From positions 1 to 26,658 of the forward strand of contig CAMVID010000025.1 of the NCBI GenBank assembly GCA_947167445.1: DNA of 26,658 nt, given 5' to 3'. This document shows, piece after piece, positions 1 to 6,051 of the stretch. The notes under the pieces are model-generated. The model saw only the letters and a program-made list of their open reading frames with translations, was not told the origin of the DNA and did no database searches. Numbering within the stretch: the stretch's first letter is position 1; every line of letters starts with the position of its first letter. The position numbers and the translations under genes were made by a program. Origin of the DNA: G11 sp947167445. GTDB lineage: Bacteria > Bacillota > Clostridia > Lachnospirales > Lachnospiraceae.

Positions 1-54
1 CAGAGCAGCTGATTTGTAATCAGCAGGTTAACGGTTCGAGTCCGTTCATCGGCT
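1..54 (+). tRNA. tRNA-Thr(TGT), 5' end cut off by the window
   Basis: Only the part from the D arm onward is present. The anticodon stem GCTGA/TCAGC (8-12 and 20-24) encloses loop TTTGTAA, giving anticodon TGT at 15-17 (threonine, ACA codons). The T arm AACGG-TTCGAGT-CCGTT spans 30-46. The 3' acceptor strand is 47-53 with T54 as discriminator. No CCA is encoded. It is the first visible member of a four-gene tRNA cluster. Confidence 0.93.
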
Positions 55-80
55 TTTGAAAACTGAATAAAGTTTTCTAT

Positions 81-162
81 GGATGGGTTCCCGAGTGGCC
101 AAAGGGGACAGACTGTAAATCTGCTGCAAATTGCTTCGGTGGTTCGAATCCACCCCCATCCA
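81..162 (+). tRNA. tRNA-Tyr(GTA)
   Basis: Acceptor strands GGATGGG (81-87) and CCCATCC (155-161) pair perfectly. The anticodon GTA is at 115-117 in loop CTGTAAA. An extra-long variable arm follows, as expected of a class II tyrosine tRNA. The T arm GGTGG-TTCGAAT-CCACC is at 138-154. The discriminator is A162 and CCA is not encoded. Confidence 0.96.
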
Positions 163-202
163 TTTAAATTTGCGCTTTTTGCAGGTTTAAGAAAACAATT
201 AT

Positions 203-276
203 CGCGGGGTGGAGCAGTCTGGAAGCTCGTCGGGCTCATAACCCGAAGGTCATAGGTTCAAATCCTATCCCCGCTA
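203..276 (+). tRNA. initiator tRNA-Met (CAT)
   Basis: All arms fold: acceptor CGCGGGG (203-209), D stem GAGC/GCTC, anticodon stem TCGGG/CCCGA with loop CTCATAA, and T arm ATAGG-TTCAAAT-CCTAT. Three G-C pairs next to the anticodon loop and an unpaired first acceptor position are the known marks of bacterial initiator tRNA. Here the unpaired position is C1 opposite U72 (203 and 275), rather than the more familiar C1-A72. CCA is not encoded. It ends one base before the tRNA-Phe gene starts. Confidence 0.95.
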
Positions 277-277
277 C

Positions 278-350
<73 letters not shown>

Positions 351-360
351 CTTTTTGTTT

Positions 361-387
361 CCTGAGATTTAATCTCAGGATTTTTTA
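361..387 (+). terminator. Rho-independent terminator of the tRNA cluster
   Basis: The stem CCTGAGAT/ATCTCAGG (361-368 and 372-379) has a three-base loop and is followed by a run of six T residues. It lies 10 bp after tRNA-Phe. Confidence 0.88.
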
Positions 388-416
388 TTGCTTCAAATCT
401 TATTGTGCTCTATAAT
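388..416 (+). promoter_or_regulatory. probable sigma-A promoter of the diguanylate cyclase gene
   Basis: A -35-like TTGCTT (388-393) and a perfect -10 TATAAT (411-416) are separated by 17 bp. It sits just after the tRNA terminator and about 35 bp before the start codon. Confidence 0.6.
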
Positions 417-450
417 CTTTTTTATAGAGGGGCTATTTGTGGGGTGAAAT

Positions 451-1914
451 ATGTTTAACAAAGGCGGATTTGGACACGAACGTCTTAATAAAGCTATAGC
501 TTTATATAAAGATGGCAATATCGACAAGGCATTGGAGTACTCTTTTGATGCCTTAAATTACTTCAGCAAAACAAAAGATCCCGAGGGATTATGCCGGTGC
601 TACAACACCATTGGTGGTCTTAACTTCTTTTCCAATCAGATTATAAAGGCTATTGACTATTATATGGATGGCCTTATTATTGCGCGCAAAAATGACTTGC
701 ATTTCGAGATTACAAGGATTGCAAGTAATGTTGGTTCTACTCTTACTGAGATAGGAGAGTATGACCTTGCGCGTGTTTTTTTTGCTGAAAGCGAAGAACA
801 CATGCATCATGAGGATGTGAATGAAAAGGATGAAAATTTTGAAGCCAATACGGCCATGGCGTATTTAAATCTCCTTTCCTGTACCTGTTTGGAGGATAGG
901 ATTGATGAGGCAGAGAAATACAGAGATCTGGCCAAGAAGTATATAGATCAGAAGGCGTGGAATAACAGCAACACTATCGGATTTAATGTGTTCAGCGCAT
1001 ATATTGAATACAGAAAGGGTAATCTTGATCCTACGGATCAGGTTCTTGATGACCTGACGAAGCAGACCATTGAGGACAATGGAGTTGGCTATGACATCTG
1101 GGGAAGCAGGAAGATGCTATTTACTCTTCTAATGAGAGTAAACAGATTTGACCTTCTTAAGGTTCTGCTGGAAGATAATGAGATACAGGCTTCAAAGCAG
1201 GGAAATCCCAGAATCAACGCAGAGCTCAATGAAATGTGGGTGGACTTTTATAAGGCCCTTGACAATCCCGAAGAGTATGCCAAACATTGCGTAAGGTATG
1301 TTGAATTCATAAGAAGCCAGAAGAAGGAAGACAATCTGGAAATTGCACGTCATGCAAGTGACAGAATACGGTTTAAGGAAAACGGTGCCGGAAGAGAGGA
1401 AGCCCTTGTCAGGTCCCTTTTGGATCCTCTTACTGAACTTGGCAACCGATATAAACTCGACATGGACTACCGTGACGCCGTTACGGACTGTATATCAAGG
1501 GGTAAACCTATTTCCGTGGGAATACTTGACGTTGACTCATTTAAGGCTGCAAACGATACATATGGACACATTACAGGAGATGAATATATTAAGAAGGTAG
1601 CTGATTGTGTCAAGGATGTTTTGGAGGGCCTTGGAGGCGCTTACAGATACGGTGGAGACGAGATAGTTATATTAATGAAAGCCGACACCTATACAACAGC
1701 AGATGTTGCTCAGAAGATAAAGGAGAAGGTGGAGGATCTTAATCTTCCCAATGAGGCGGCAACGGCGGCTGACAATGTAACGGTTTCTCAGGGGTACTGT
1801 GTGGGAGTTCCCAAATTTGATACATCCCTCAACACATATATGTACGAAGCCGATATCGCTTTGTATGAGGTAAAGAACAGCGGTAAGAACAACTACATAG
1901 TGACAGGTCTATAA
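451..1914 (+). CDS. soluble diguanylate cyclase: N-terminal TPR-like repeats, C-terminal GGDEF domain
   Basis: Predicted to make cyclic di-GMP from two GTP. The C-terminal domain opens with DPLTELGNRY (about residue 330) and carries the active-site motif as GGDEI at residues 401-405. An Ile for the usual Phe is tolerated in active family members. The inhibitory I-site RxxD expected just upstream is not visible, so feedback inhibition by product may be absent (inference). The first ~300 residues are helical with TPR-like repeats (A-x-x-Y-x-x-G-x-x-x-x-A pattern near residues 15-110) and no membrane segment. The protein is probably a cytosolic enzyme controlled through protein contacts. GGGGTGA precedes the ATG. 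It is a single-gene unit between its own promoter and a strong terminator. The exact sensory partner cannot be told. Confidence 0.9.
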   Translation: MFNKGGFGHERLNKAIALYKDGNIDKALEYSFDALNYFSKTKDPEGLCRCYNTIGGLNFFSNQIIKAIDYYMDGLIIARKNDLHFEITRIASNVGSTLTEIGEYDLARVFFAESEEHMHHEDVNEKDENFEANTAMAYLNLLSCTCLEDRIDEAEKYRDLAKKYIDQKAWNNSNTIGFNVFSAYIEYRKGNLDPTDQVLDDLTKQTIEDNGVGYDIWGSRKMLFTLLMRVNRFDLLKVLLEDNEIQASKQGNPRINAELNEMWVDFYKALDNPEEYAKHCVRYVEFIRSQKKEDNLEIARHASDRIRFKENGAGREEALVRSLLDPLTELGNRYKLDMDYRDAVTDCISRGKPISVGILDVDSFKAANDTYGHITGDEYIKKVADCVKDVLEGLGGAYRYGGDEIVILMKADTYTTADVAQKIKEKVEDLNLPNEAATAADNVTVSQGYCVGVPKFDTSLNTYMYEADIALYEVKNSGKNNYIVTGL

Positions 1915-1923
1915 AATGCTTTT

Positions 1924-1958
1924 AAAGCCTTTCCCAAGTGGGAGAGGCTTTAATTTTT
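1924..1958 (+). terminator. Rho-independent terminator after the diguanylate cyclase gene
   Basis: A 12-bp stem runs AAAGCCTTTCCC (1924-1935) against GGGAGAGGCTTT (1940-1951), with one G-T pair, a four-base loop and then AATTTTT. It separates the GGDEF gene from the DegV gene. Confidence 0.92.
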
Positions 1959-1959
1959 G

Positions 1960-1977
1960 TGTTTACAATCGTAAACA
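1960..1977 (+). promoter_or_regulatory. palindromic operator candidate TGTTTAC-N4-GTAAACA upstream of degV
   Basis: Perfect 7-bp arms (1960-1966 and 1971-1977) with spacer AATC cover the -35 element of the DegV promoter. A dimeric repressor bound here would block RNA polymerase. The TAC-N4-GTA core faintly resembles CopY/BlaI-type boxes, but no matching regulator gene is seen nearby, so the binding protein is unknown. Confidence 0.5.
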
Positions 1978-1990
1978 TTTATGGTACCAT
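1962..1990 (+). promoter_or_regulatory. probable promoter of the DegV-family gene
   Basis: -35 TTTACA (1962-1967), 17-bp spacer, -10 TACCAT (1985-1990). The -35 hexamer is part of the palindrome at 1960-1977. A leader of roughly 50 nt follows before the ATG. Confidence 0.6.
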
Positions 1991-2050
1991 GATGTAGTAA
2001 TGAAAACTACATCAAGTAGAAATAGATACACAATTTGAAAAGGAACTATC

Positions 2051-2905
2051 ATGAGTGAGACAAATAAGTATAATTACAGGATTGTTGCTGACAGTTGTTG
2101 TGAATTTCCCGAAGAACTTAAGGGTGACCCCAGATTTAAGACGGTGTCGCTTACCTTAAGCATTGGTGATTACGAAGTGGTGGATGATGAGAACTTCGAT
2201 CAGCTTGATTTTATTAAGAGGGTTGCTGAGAGCGAGGAGGCAGCCAGAAGTGCCTGCCCTTCTCCGGACGCATATATGAACTCATATGAATGTGAAGAAG
2301 AGAGAGTTTATGTAATCACTCTTTCCTCCAAACTTTCAGGAAGCTTCAACGCAGCCTGTGTGGGCAAATATATGTATGAGGAAGAATTTGGGGATAAGAA
2401 CATTCACATTTTTGATTCCGAATCCGCAAGCGGTGGTGAAACTCAGATTGCACTTAAGATAATGGAGTATGAGGAGCAGGGACTTAGCTTCGAGGAGATA
2501 GTTGAGAAGGTTGAGAAGTTCAGAGACGGGCTCCATACATATTTCGTTTTAAATACTTTAGATTCCTTTATTAAGAACGGAAGGCTTCCCAAACTTAAAG
2601 GAATGATTGCTTCCACCCTGAATGTAAAGCCTGTTATGATGGGCGTAAAGGGAATGGTGGAGCAGAGAACTCAGGGTATCGGGATCAGAAAAGCCCTTCA
2701 GAAGATGGTGGAATCCATTGTGGAGGATGTTAAGGATTATGAGAAGAGAACCCTGGTTATAACTCACTGTAACTGCAGGGAAAGAGCAGAGAAAGTCAGA
2801 GACCTTATTCTGGCTCAGCACAATTACATTAAATGCATAATCATGGACATGCGAGGAGTGAGTACACTTTACGCATGCGATGGTGGAATCATAGTTACGA
2901 TGTAA
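2051..2905 (+). CDS. DegV-family fatty-acid-binding protein
   Basis: At 284 residues it has normal DegV/FakB length. DegV proteins bind a fatty acid in a deep pocket; in Gram-positive bacteria the FakB members present it to the kinase FakA for phosphorylation and use in phospholipid synthesis. Family marks include the N-terminal IVADSCCEFP strand, ITLSSKLSGSFNAA around residues 92-105, LDSFIKNGRLPKLKG in the middle, VKPVM after it, and a C-terminal domain ending in a glycine-rich strand. No signal peptide or membrane helix is seen. AAAGGAAC precedes the ATG. It is alone between its own promoter/operator and terminator. No fakA is in the window, so acting as a FakB in particular is inferred from the family. 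Confidence 0.9.
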   Translation: MSETNKYNYRIVADSCCEFPEELKGDPRFKTVSLTLSIGDYEVVDDENFDQLDFIKRVAESEEAARSACPSPDAYMNSYECEEERVYVITLSSKLSGSFNAACVGKYMYEEEFGDKNIHIFDSESASGGETQIALKIMEYEEQGLSFEEIVEKVEKFRDGLHTYFVLNTLDSFIKNGRLPKLKGMIASTLNVKPVMMGVKGMVEQRTQGIGIRKALQKMVESIVEDVKDYEKRTLVITHCNCRERAEKVRDLILAQHNYIKCIIMDMRGVSTLYACDGGIIVTM

Positions 2906-2932
2906 AGTATAGTCATCGCTTCGAAGGACAAT

Positions 2933-2975
2933 AACGCAGATGCCAGGGAAATGACCTTGACATTTGCGTTTTTTT
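2933..2975 (+). terminator. Rho-independent terminator after degV
   Basis: A long 16-bp stem (2933-2948 against 2955-2970) includes three G-T pairs and a six-base loop, and runs into seven T residues. It marks the left edge of the HTH-dinD unit. Confidence 0.88.
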
Positions 2976-2986
2976 ACCGGAGGAAA

Positions 2987-3005
2987 TGTCAAAATGGGAT
3001 TGACA
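2987..3005 (+). promoter_or_regulatory. operator copy 1: TGTCA-N9-TGACA
   Basis: Inverted repeat with arms TGTCA (2987-2991) and TGACA (3001-3005) around AAATGGGAT. The right arm is part of the -35 hexamer TTGACA (3000-3005) of the following unit. A second copy with a very similar spacer lies 34 bp downstream. The arrangement suggests a dimeric regulator, possibly the zipper-HTH protein encoded next. Confidence 0.6.
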
Positions 3006-3029
3006 AAAAGACCAGATTACTGTCAAAAT
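3000..3029 (+). promoter_or_regulatory. probable promoter of the HTH-dinD unit
   Basis: A consensus -35 TTGACA (3000-3005), an 18-bp spacer and a -10-like CAAAAT (3024-3029, 4 of 6 matches). Both hexamers lie inside the two TGTCA-N9-TGACA repeats. No LexA-type GAAC-N4-GTTC box is visible. Confidence 0.5.
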
Positions 3030-3039
3030 GAAAGTGACA
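3021..3039 (+). promoter_or_regulatory. operator copy 2: TGTCA-N9-TGACA
   Basis: Arms TGTCA (3021-3025) and TGACA (3035-3039) enclose AAATGAAAG. The first five spacer bases match copy 1, and flanking C3020/G3040 extend the arms to six. It covers the putative -10 and start of transcription. Confidence 0.6.
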
Positions 3040-3054
3040 GGAGGCGTTTTGAGT

Positions 3055-3351
3055 ATGAATAGGATACAAACACTTGAATCAGCATTAAAAAAAATTGAGG
3101 AACTCGAAAAGGAGAATGCTGAATTGAAAGAACAGCTTGAATACTATAAAAAAAGAAAAGCCAGCGGAAGACAAAGGCATAATGCCAAATGGATGAAAAT
3201 ATATAATGATTTTGTCATCTGCTATGAACAGGGAATGGCGATGATTGAGATAGCTGAAAGAAATGGCATAAGTGAGCGGAGTGTATATCGGTATAAAGCA
3301 TATTATGAAGAGGGTAAAGGGAGTATGAAAAAAGAAAAAGGGGGAAAATAG
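3055..3351 (+). CDS. small leucine-zipper/HTH DNA-binding protein upstream of dinD
   Basis: I do not recognise a named family. The start at 3055 is chosen because AGGAGG (3040-3045) is 9 bp upstream. An in-frame ATG at 3028 lies within the operator and lacks a ribosome site. The 98-residue product has a heptad-patterned coiled coil at residues 3-34 (LESALKKIEELEKENAEL and on), a basic stretch KKRKASGRQRH, and a resolvase-like helix-turn-helix near residues 62-85 (IEIAERNGISERSVYRYK). It probably dimerises through the coil and binds DNA, and is a good candidate for autoregulation through the two inverted repeats over its promoter. The tail is very lysine-rich. dinD follows after 4 bp, so the two are co-transcribed. 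Confidence 0.75.
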   Translation: MNRIQTLESALKKIEELEKENAELKEQLEYYKKRKASGRQRHNAKWMKIYNDFVICYEQGMAMIEIAERNGISERSVYRYKAYYEEGKGSMKKEKGGK

Positions 3352-3355
3352 GAAT

Positions 3356-4198
3356 ATGGAAAAGAAGGCGATAGCACAGTACAAGAAAATCCTCGATGAT
3401 ATCAGGCATGAGGAGGCCGGAATAGAGTATTGGCTTGCAAGAGAATTGATGTCTCCGCTGGGTTATGAGAGATGGGAAAATTTTCAGAAAGCCATTAAAC
3501 GTGCAGCTACATCGTGTAGTGAGTCCGGAATATCACAGAATGATCATTTTCGTGAATCCACGAAAATGATAAGTACAGGAAAGGGTGCACAACGAAGGGT
3601 AACAGATTACATGCTCACCCGTTATGCATGTTTCTTAATAGCAGAAAATGGTGACCCTCATAAAGAAGAAATAGCATTTGCACAAGGCTATTTTGCAATT
3701 CAGACAAGGAAAATGGAGCTGATTGAGGAAAGGATTGGATATATAGAGCGCACGGATGCTCGAAGCAGACTTAGAGAATCAGAGAAACGTTTGTCGCAAA
3801 ACATATACGAACGCGGAGTAGATGATGAAGGGTTTGCAAGAATCAGGTCCAAGGGCGATCGGGCTTTGTTCGGTGGTTATAGCACCCAAGAGATGAAAAA
3901 ACGGCTTGGAGTTAAGGATTCAAGACCTTTGGCAGTTTTTTTGCCAACGCTTACAATAGCGGCTAAAAATCTTGCCACAGAAATGACAAACTATAACGTT
4001 GAGGAAAAAGATCTGCAGGGAGAAGGAGCAATAACGGTAGAGCATGTAGATAATAACAGCACAGTACGGGAAATGCTTGGACAAAGGGGAATCAAACCGG
4101 AAAATCTTCCACCTTCTGAAGACATAAAGAAACTGGAAAGGAAGGTTAAAAAAGAAGATAAAAAACTTGCAGAGAGATCAGGTAAGCTTCAGGATTAG
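3356..4198 (+). CDS. dinD: DinD-family DNA-damage-inducible protein
   Basis: At 280 residues this matches the DinD family. It has the N-terminal GIEYWLARELMSPLGYERWE block (residues 22-41), NDHF...KMI, GKGAQRRVTDYMLTRYACFL, NGDPHKEEIAFAQGYFA, and C-terminal YNVEEKDLQGEGAIT and PENLPPSED blocks. E. coli DinD is SOS-induced and is reported to interfere with RecA strand exchange; that role here is inferred from homology. The N-terminal half resembles the Bro/KilA DNA-binding fold used by phage antirepressors. It follows the zipper-HTH gene by 4 bp and has only a weak ribosome site (GGGGGAAA), suggesting coupling. A perfect 12-bp inverted repeat lies inside the gene at 3543-3570. A- and AAA-rich codon use differs from the flanking genes, consistent with transfer. 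Confidence 0.88.
   Translation: MEKKAIAQYKKILDDIRHEEAGIEYWLARELMSPLGYERWENFQKAIKRAATSCSESGISQNDHFRESTKMISTGKGAQRRVTDYMLTRYACFLIAENGDPHKEEIAFAQGYFAIQTRKMELIEERIGYIERTDARSRLRESEKRLSQNIYERGVDDEGFARIRSKGDRALFGGYSTQEMKKRLGVKDSRPLAVFLPTLTIAAKNLATEMTNYNVEEKDLQGEGAITVEHVDNNSTVREMLGQRGIKPENLPPSEDIKKLERKVKKEDKKLAERSGKLQD
3543..3570 (+). repeat. perfect 12-bp inverted repeat inside dinD
   Basis: ATCATTTTCGTG (3543-3554) and its exact complement CACGAAAATGAT (3559-3570) flank a four-base loop AATC. It encodes the conserved DHF...KM segment, so part of it is fixed by the protein. RNA would form a stable hairpin early in the message. Confidence 0.7.
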
Positions 4199-4212
4199 AA
4201 CAGTGGAGGAAG

Positions 4213-4254
4213 GAGCAAAAGCGCCCCTTTCTTGACTTTTGGCGGTTTTTGCTC
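4213..4254 (+). terminator. possible terminator hairpin after dinD
   Basis: GAGCAAAAGCGCC (4213-4225) pairs with GGCGGTTTTTGCTC (4241-4254) with one bulged base and a 15-base loop. No T tract follows the stem, and the T run is inside it. It could end dinD transcription or be incidental, because it overlaps the sulP promoter. Confidence 0.35.
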
Positions 4255-4260
4255 TATCTT
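4232..4260 (+). promoter_or_regulatory. probable promoter of the SulP gene
   Basis: -35 TTGACT (4232-4237), 17-bp spacer, -10 TATCTT (4255-4260). About 28 bp of leader precede the AGGAGG of sulP. Confidence 0.55.
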
Positions 4261-4294
4261 TTACTTGTTATGCCCATTGAGGCGAGGAGGATTT

Positions 4295-5944
4295 ATGAAA
4301 GAATTAAGACCAAAGTTATTGGACTGCCTTAAAGGATATTCAGGCAGCCAGGCAGTAAAAGATATTATATCCGGTATTATTGTTGCTATCATTGCATTGC
4401 CCCTTTCAATTGCGCTTTCGATAGCATCAGGTGTTGGACCGGAGCAGGGACTTTATACAGCTATTATCGCAGGCTTCTTCATCGCGGTATTCGGCGGAAG
4501 CAGAGTTCAGATCGGTGGCCCTACAGCAGCCTTCGTTGTCATTATCTATGGCATTGTGGCAACCTACGGAAAAGACGGCTTGGTGGTTGCAACCATCATG
4601 GCAGGTATCATGCTTATTATCATGGGTATCTTCCATTTCGGTTCACTCATTAAATACATACCCTACACAATCACAACCGGCTTTACCTGCGGTATCGCGG
4701 TAACGCTTTTTGCCGGTCAGCTTAAGGACTTCCTTGGGCTTTCAATAGAGAAGGTTCCTTCGGAGTTTATCCCAAAGATTGGTTCGTATATTGAGAATAT
4801 AAGAACCATTAATTTCACAGCCCTTTTAATTGGAGGACTTGCAATTGTAATTATGCTTGTGTGGCCCAAAATTACAGATAAGATTCCCGGATCTTTGGTG
4901 GCTATCATAGTGACAACCGCCATCGTTAAGATTTTTGGACTTCAGGTAAACACCATAGGAAGTGTATTCGGACAGTTGTCTTCATCTTTCCCTTCTTTTA
5001 CGCTTCCAAATGTAACCTTTGACATGGTTAAGCAGCTGATTCAGCCGGCTTTTACAATAGCAATTCTTGCGGGTATCGAATCCCTTCTTTCTGCAGTTGT
5101 TGCTGACGGAATGATTAACGATACACATAACTCAAATGCAGAGCTCGTAGGTCAGGGACTTGGAAACATCTTCTCCGGTTTGTTCGGAGGTATCCCTGCA
5201 ACAGGTGCTATCGCCAGAACGGCAGCCAATGTTCGTAACGGCGGAAGAACTCCCATTGCCGGAGTGGTTCACTGTGTTACACTTACGATTATCCTTGTAT
5301 TATTAATGCCCACGGCGGCCATGATTCCAATGACCACCCTTGCTGCGGTTCTTTTGGTTGTTGCTGCAAACATGGCAGACTGGTCAAGTTTCTTCCACCT
5401 TTGCAAATCTGCACCCAAGAGCGATATCCTTGTTCTGGTTGCTACGTTTGTACTTACGGTTGTATTTGACCTGGTAGTTGCAATTGAAGTTGGCGTTGTA
5501 CTTGCAGCAATTCTTTTTATGAAGAGAATGTCCGATACAGCAGATGTAAAGGGCTGGAAATACATTGAAGAACCCGAGACTCTTCCGGATGAGAAAGAGA
5601 AACTCATGGCCATTCCTAAGGAGATAAGAGTATTCGAGATCAGCGGACCTCTTTTCTTTGCTGCGGCAGATAAACTTCTCGCTATCGACTCCAAGAGCTT
5701 CACAAAGGTTCTTATCATAAGAATGAGAGCAGTTCCCGCTATCGATGTAAGTGCCATAAGAAAACTTCGTGAGCTTGTTGAGAAGGCAAAGAAAAATGGA
5801 ATAATCGTCGTTTTCTCCCATGTAAACGAGCAGCCCATGCATGCCTTTGAAAAGGACGGATTTGTGGATTTTGCAGGTAAGGATAATTTCAGAGCAAACA
5901 TTATTGAAGCACTGGATTATGCCAACAGCCTTGTATCCAAATAA
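4295..5944 (+). CDS. SulP-family anion transporter with C-terminal STAS domain
   Basis: SulP proteins move sulfate, bicarbonate or dicarboxylates across the cytoplasmic membrane; the substrate cannot be assigned here. The start at 4295 has AGGAGG 4 bp upstream. An in-frame ATG at 4232 lies in the promoter and is rejected. The 549-residue protein begins with DIISGIIVAIIALPLSIALS, has the family QIGGPTAAF motif, about 12-14 hydrophobic helices up to about residue 420, a GIPATGAIARTAANVRNGGR loop in the core, and a STAS domain from about residue 440 to the end. In the STAS domain, AIDVSAIRKL replaces the DSSG loop of anti-sigma antagonists but keeps a serine. It has its own promoter and stands alone between dinD and the HD gene. 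Confidence 0.92.
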   Translation: MKELRPKLLDCLKGYSGSQAVKDIISGIIVAIIALPLSIALSIASGVGPEQGLYTAIIAGFFIAVFGGSRVQIGGPTAAFVVIIYGIVATYGKDGLVVATIMAGIMLIIMGIFHFGSLIKYIPYTITTGFTCGIAVTLFAGQLKDFLGLSIEKVPSEFIPKIGSYIENIRTINFTALLIGGLAIVIMLVWPKITDKIPGSLVAIIVTTAIVKIFGLQVNTIGSVFGQLSSSFPSFTLPNVTFDMVKQLIQPAFTIAILAGIESLLSAVVADGMINDTHNSNAELVGQGLGNIFSGLFGGIPATGAIARTAANVRNGGRTPIAGVVHCVTLTIILVLLMPTAAMIPMTTLAAVLLVVAANMADWSSFFHLCKSAPKSDILVLVATFVLTVVFDLVVAIEVGVVLAAILFMKRMSDTADVKGWKYIEEPETLPDEKEKLMAIPKEIRVFEISGPLFFAAADKLLAIDSKSFTKVLIIRMRAVPAIDVSAIRKLRELVEKAKKNGIIVVFSHVNEQPMHAFEKDGFVDFAGKDNFRANIIEALDYANSLVSK

Positions 5945-5950
5945 TGAAAT

Positions 5951-5979
5951 TTGTGTGAGCACCTATTATGTGGTATTAT
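5951..5979 (+). promoter_or_regulatory. probable promoter of the HD/kinase/holB run
   Basis: -35 TTGTGT (5951-5956), 17-bp spacer, -10 TATTAT (5974-5979). The inferred transcript has a leader of about 65 nt. A short ATTTAG-N10-CTAAAT inverted repeat (5981-6002) lies around the start point. Confidence 0.5.
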
Positions 5980-6004
5980 TATTTAGTTAGAATATGCTAA
6001 ATTT

Positions 6005-6021
6005 GGGGGTGTTATACCCCC
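6005..6021 (+). other. GC-rich hairpin in the leader before the HD gene
   Basis: GGGGGT (6005-6010) and ACCCCC (6016-6021) form a 6-bp stem with loop GTTAT. The downstream TTGCGTTGTTT is only weakly T-rich. It might be the sulP terminator or a leader structure of the next gene. Confidence 0.4.
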
Positions 6022-6051
6022 TTGCGTTGTTTATAGAATTTCGGTGGTAGT

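Noticed and set aside
3028..3054. Upstream in-frame ATG for the zipper-HTH gene
   Set aside because: It lies within operator copy 2 and before the AGGAGG at 3040-3045; the ATG at 3055 fits the ribosome site.
2976..3054. LexA/SOS box before dinD
   Set aside because: Searched by eye for GAAC-N4-GTTC and related forms; none is present.
4232..4294. Upstream in-frame ATG for sulP
   Set aside because: It overlaps the promoter, has no ribosome site and adds residues foreign to SulP N-termini; AGGAGG marks 4295.
5269..5962. Two long open frames on the - strand under sulP
   Set aside because: Antisense shadows of the transporter, with low-complexity products and no ribosome site.
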